A model generated the notes under the pieces. The model was not told where the DNA came from. It saw only the letters and a program-made list of their open reading frames with translations, and ran no database searches. A stretch of DNA of 23,418 bases from JBOGXB01 sp050694215 (lineage in GTDB: Bacteria > Actinomycetota > CADDZG01 > WHSQ01): positions 1 through 23,418 of the forward strand of contig JBOGXB010000028.1 of assembly GCA_050694215.1 (NCBI GenBank), given 5' to 3'. Both the position numbers and the translations under genes were made by a program. Shown in pieces: positions 23,129 through 23,418 of this stretch (within the stretch, counting starts at the first letter, position 1; each line of letters opens with the position of its first letter).

Positions 23129-23146
23129 ATAGCCCCAAAGGGCTAT
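23129..23146 (-). terminator. Hairpin, possible terminator of the rightmost gene
   Basis: ATAGCCC and GGGCTAT form a 7-bp stem with a 4-base loop. On the - strand it is followed by CTTTGGTT, a weak U-rich tail. It lies about 134 bases after the stop of the partial gene entering from the right edge, so it could end that transcript. Confidence 0.35.
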
Positions 23147-23279
23147 TCACCAGCAGAGGGGTGACTTGGCACTATTGTTCAGGGCGGGGGTCCAGTCGCA
23201 TTCGCCGCCGCAGCCATCCGACGCACTGCCCGCGCGTCGGAGACTCCCGCCCACTTTTTCTCTCACCCCATGCGAAGCG

Positions 23280-23418
23280 TCAGCGGTCGTTGTTCGACAC
23301 CTTGACGGCGAAGGTTACGCGCGCCACCTCCCGCTCGTCGAGCGTGAAGACGACGTTGTAGTCGTCCGCGGCGAACTCGAAGTCGAGATCCGCTACTTCG
23401 TCCTCCAGTCTCTCGAGG
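23280..23418 (-). CDS. 3' end of an unknown gene (runs off window)
   Basis: On the - strand an open frame enters at the right edge and ends with TGA at 23282-23280, giving 45 visible residues. It is acidic at first (LERLEDEVADLDFEF) and then shows alternating hydrophobic residues (YNVVFTL, VARVTFAVKV) typical of beta strands, ending SNNDR. Third codon positions are strongly G/C, as in genuine genes of this window. No family is recognised and the start lies outside, so no function is given. Confidence 0.5.
   Translation of the reverse strand, partial: LERLEDEVADLDFEFAADDYNVVFTLDEREVARVTFAVKVSNNDR

Larger units (their letters stand above)
22953..23279. other. Structured leader / intergenic region
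   Basis: No gene is supported in these 327 bases. Read on the - strand it is the upstream region of the small membrane protein and contains several hairpins: ATAGCCC/GGGCTAT (23129-23146), GAGCC/GGCTC (23051-23063), and the large hairpin next to the start. No known riboswitch consensus was recognised. Confidence 0.5.

Noticed and set aside
22953..23130. Known riboswitch (c-di-GMP, c-di-AMP, cobalamin, TPP) in the leader of the small membrane protein
   Set aside because: Compared by eye with the conserved cores I remember; none matched. Only unclassified hairpins remain.

Overview
This is a 23.4 kb high-GC chromosomal segment. Gene style (GTG/TTG starts, tight overlaps, ATGA and TGATG junctions, a small DUF5679-like zinc ribbon, dodecin, a MoxR/VWA pair, ThyX instead of ThyA) suggests an actinobacterium, probably a lineage far from the model genera. 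That placement is inference: there is no rRNA or phylogenetic marker to confirm it. No tRNA, rRNA, CRISPR array, IS element or prophage was seen.

Left end (1-4.2 kb, + strand): the tail of a zinc-ribbon protein, a Lys/Ala-rich histone-H1-like protein, a patatin-like phospholipase, a glutamate dehydrogenase and an AI-2E/PerM-type membrane protein. A gap of about 545 bases follows. It holds inverted repeats, a doubtful sigma-factor-like fragment, and a hairpin that buries the ribosome binding site of the dodecin gene.

Centre (4.7-16 kb): a scattered histidine-utilisation locus. A + operon carries dodecin, a metallo-beta-lactamase-fold hydrolase and HutI. Convergent to it is a tightly packed - operon of sensor histidine kinase, HutH, MoxR-type AAA+ ATPase and CoxE-like VWA protein. 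Next come a + strand HutF-like amidohydrolase and a - strand nitroreductase-HutU pair. Together HutH, HutU, HutI and probably HutF would take histidine through urocanate and imidazolonepropionate to formiminoglutamate and formylglutamate. No HutG is in the window. Glutamate dehydrogenase at the left could pass the resulting glutamate to 2-oxoglutarate.

Right (16-19.4 kb, + strand): a flavin-dependent thymidylate synthase (ThyX) interrupted in frame by a 360-residue intein with a LAGLIDADG-like middle region, then an Lgt-like prolipoprotein diacylglyceryl transferase with an altered signature, a 51-residue zinc ribbon, and a clear intrinsic terminator. Right end (19.4-23.4 kb, - strand): a RecB/Cas4-like nuclease with four cysteines, an alpha/beta hydrolase, a second orphan histidine kinase, a small three-helix membrane protein with a structured leader, and the 3' end of an unknown gene running off the window.

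The most notable items are the intein-split thyX, the co-operonic kinase-HutH-MoxR-VWA block, and two genes whose ribosome binding sites lie inside stable predicted hairpins.
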